64,000 bases of DNA. Origin: Armatimonadota bacterium (lineage in GTDB: Bacteria; Sysuimicrobiota; Sysuimicrobiia; Sysuimicrobiales; Sysuimicrobiaceae). Made by a program: the position numbers and the translations under genes. Positions within the stretch are counted from its first letter, which is position 1, and each line of letters begins with the position of its first letter. The stretch covers positions 663,674 to 727,673 of the forward strand of contig JAVKGX010000001.1 of NCBI GenBank assembly GCA_031432545.1, read 5' to 3'. Positions 63,725 to 64,000 of the stretch are shown in pieces. The notes below the pieces were generated by a model. The model searched no databases, was not told where the DNA came from, and saw only the letters and a list, made by a program, of their open reading frames with translations.

Positions 63725-64000
63725 ATGAGAAAAGTCATTGTGCTTGAACATATCTCCCTTGATGGAGTTATTCAAGCCCCAGGCGGACCAGACGAAGATA
63801 CAAGCGGTGGCTTCCCGTATGGCGGGTGGATAAGTCTATTTCCCGATGATGTTCTTGGAAAGTTCCTGAGAAGTCAGATGAATATGCCATTTGACCTGTT
63901 GTTAGGACGCATAACCTTTGAAATTTGGGAGCCGTACTGGCCTCAACACGCAGATATATGGCCTAACGTCAACACAGCGACTAAGTATGTTGCCTCAAAC
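63725..64000 (+). CDS. DHFR/RibD-C-family reductase, 3' end outside window
   Basis: ATG 63725 behind gaagga opens 92 codons that stay open to the last base: MRKVIVLEHISLDGVIQAPG, GGPDEDTSGGFPYGGW, FDLLLGRITFEIWEPYWPQ. This is the YyaP/RibD-C-like dihydrofolate reductase superfamily. Its G+C, counted by hand over three 60-base lines, is 42-55%, far below the rest of the window, and codon choice differs (AAA, ATA, TTA). It is a good candidate for a captured integron cassette gene of foreign origin. Confidence 0.85.
   Translation, partial: MRKVIVLEHISLDGVIQAPGGPDEDTSGGFPYGGWISLFPDDVLGKFLRSQMNMPFDLLLGRITFEIWEPYWPQHADIWPNVNTATKYVASN

Noticed and set aside
63961-63967. GCCTAAC, an exact RYYYAAC core and complement of GTTAGGC
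   Set aside because: It lies inside a conserved coding stretch (WPNVN) of the reductase gene, so it is more likely chance than an attC end.
1-64000. CRISPR arrays, rRNA genes, insertion sequences, prophage
   Set aside because: No regularly spaced repeats, rRNA-like sequence, transposase or phage structural genes were seen. The only mobile-type gene is the integron-like integrase.

Overview
The window is chromosomal DNA of a high-G+C bacterium with densely packed genes, many GTG and TTG starts, and frequent ATGA/GTGA stop-start overlaps. Several traits point to a deep-branching, Gram-positive-like (Terrabacteria-type) lineage rather than a proteobacterium: a T-box leader on glyQS, a SigH-type sigma factor next to a radA/PIN-TRAM/ispDF/cysS/rlmB block, a class II (B12) ribonucleotide reductase with NrdR, a VanW protein, and a short-form AhcY. 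A MurE with a DNPR motif suggests meso-diaminopimelate peptidoglycan. I cannot name the phylum from the sequence; a high-G+C relative of Firmicutes, Chloroflexota or a candidate phylum would fit.

Layout. 0-13.3 kb: division and cell-wall (dcw) cluster, murE(partial)-murF-mraY-murD-ftsW-murG-murC-murB-ftsQ-ftsA-ftsZ. 13.4-16.5 kb: M50 protease and a NatAB-like ABC exporter. 16.6-20.7 kb: nrdR-nrdJ behind a promoter overlapped by an NrdR box, then convergent mutY. 20.8-23.4 kb: small membrane proteins, an XRE regulator, a 7Fe ferredoxin and an orphan PhnD-like binding protein. 23.5-32.9 kb: radA, PIN-TRAM, ispD, ispF, cysS, rlmB, vanW, sigH, a 47-residue zinc ribbon, and moaA on the minus strand. 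33.0-35.3 kb: a MaoC hydratase, tRNA-Thr(TGT) and a GAF-GAF-GGDEF protein. 35.3-38.4 kb: a scrambled stretch with galK joined in frame to an alpha-galactosidase N-terminal remnant, a SigB/F-type sigma gene whose middle is replaced by an opposite-strand sensor fragment, and a frameshifted RsbW-like kinase. 38.6-49.7 kb: RibD-C reductase, two mgtE, recO, T-box-glyQ-glyS-dgt, and hppA. 49.7-54.2 kb: dnaG-rpoD and ahcY. 54.2-60.9 kb: three-gene ABC-2 exporter, comF, a diaminopentanoate-dehydrogenase-like protein, carbamate kinase and an aminotransferase. 60.9-64 kb: an M48 protease remnant, a secreted DUF5666-like protein, and an integron-like end.

The most notable system is at the right edge. 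An IntI-type tyrosine recombinase carrying an N-terminal HARP-like domain is followed directly by three copies of a GTTAGGC-type motif, a compact attC-like hairpin, a TATAAT promoter element, and an incomplete gene of clearly lower G+C that runs off the window. I read this as the start of a chromosomal integron whose integrase points towards its cassettes. The second notable region is the broken sigma/anti-sigma/galactose segment, which is either real genome decay and rearrangement or an assembly chimera. The third is the cell-wall ligase pair MurE and MurD, both lacking the usual Ser/Thr after the P-loop lysine.
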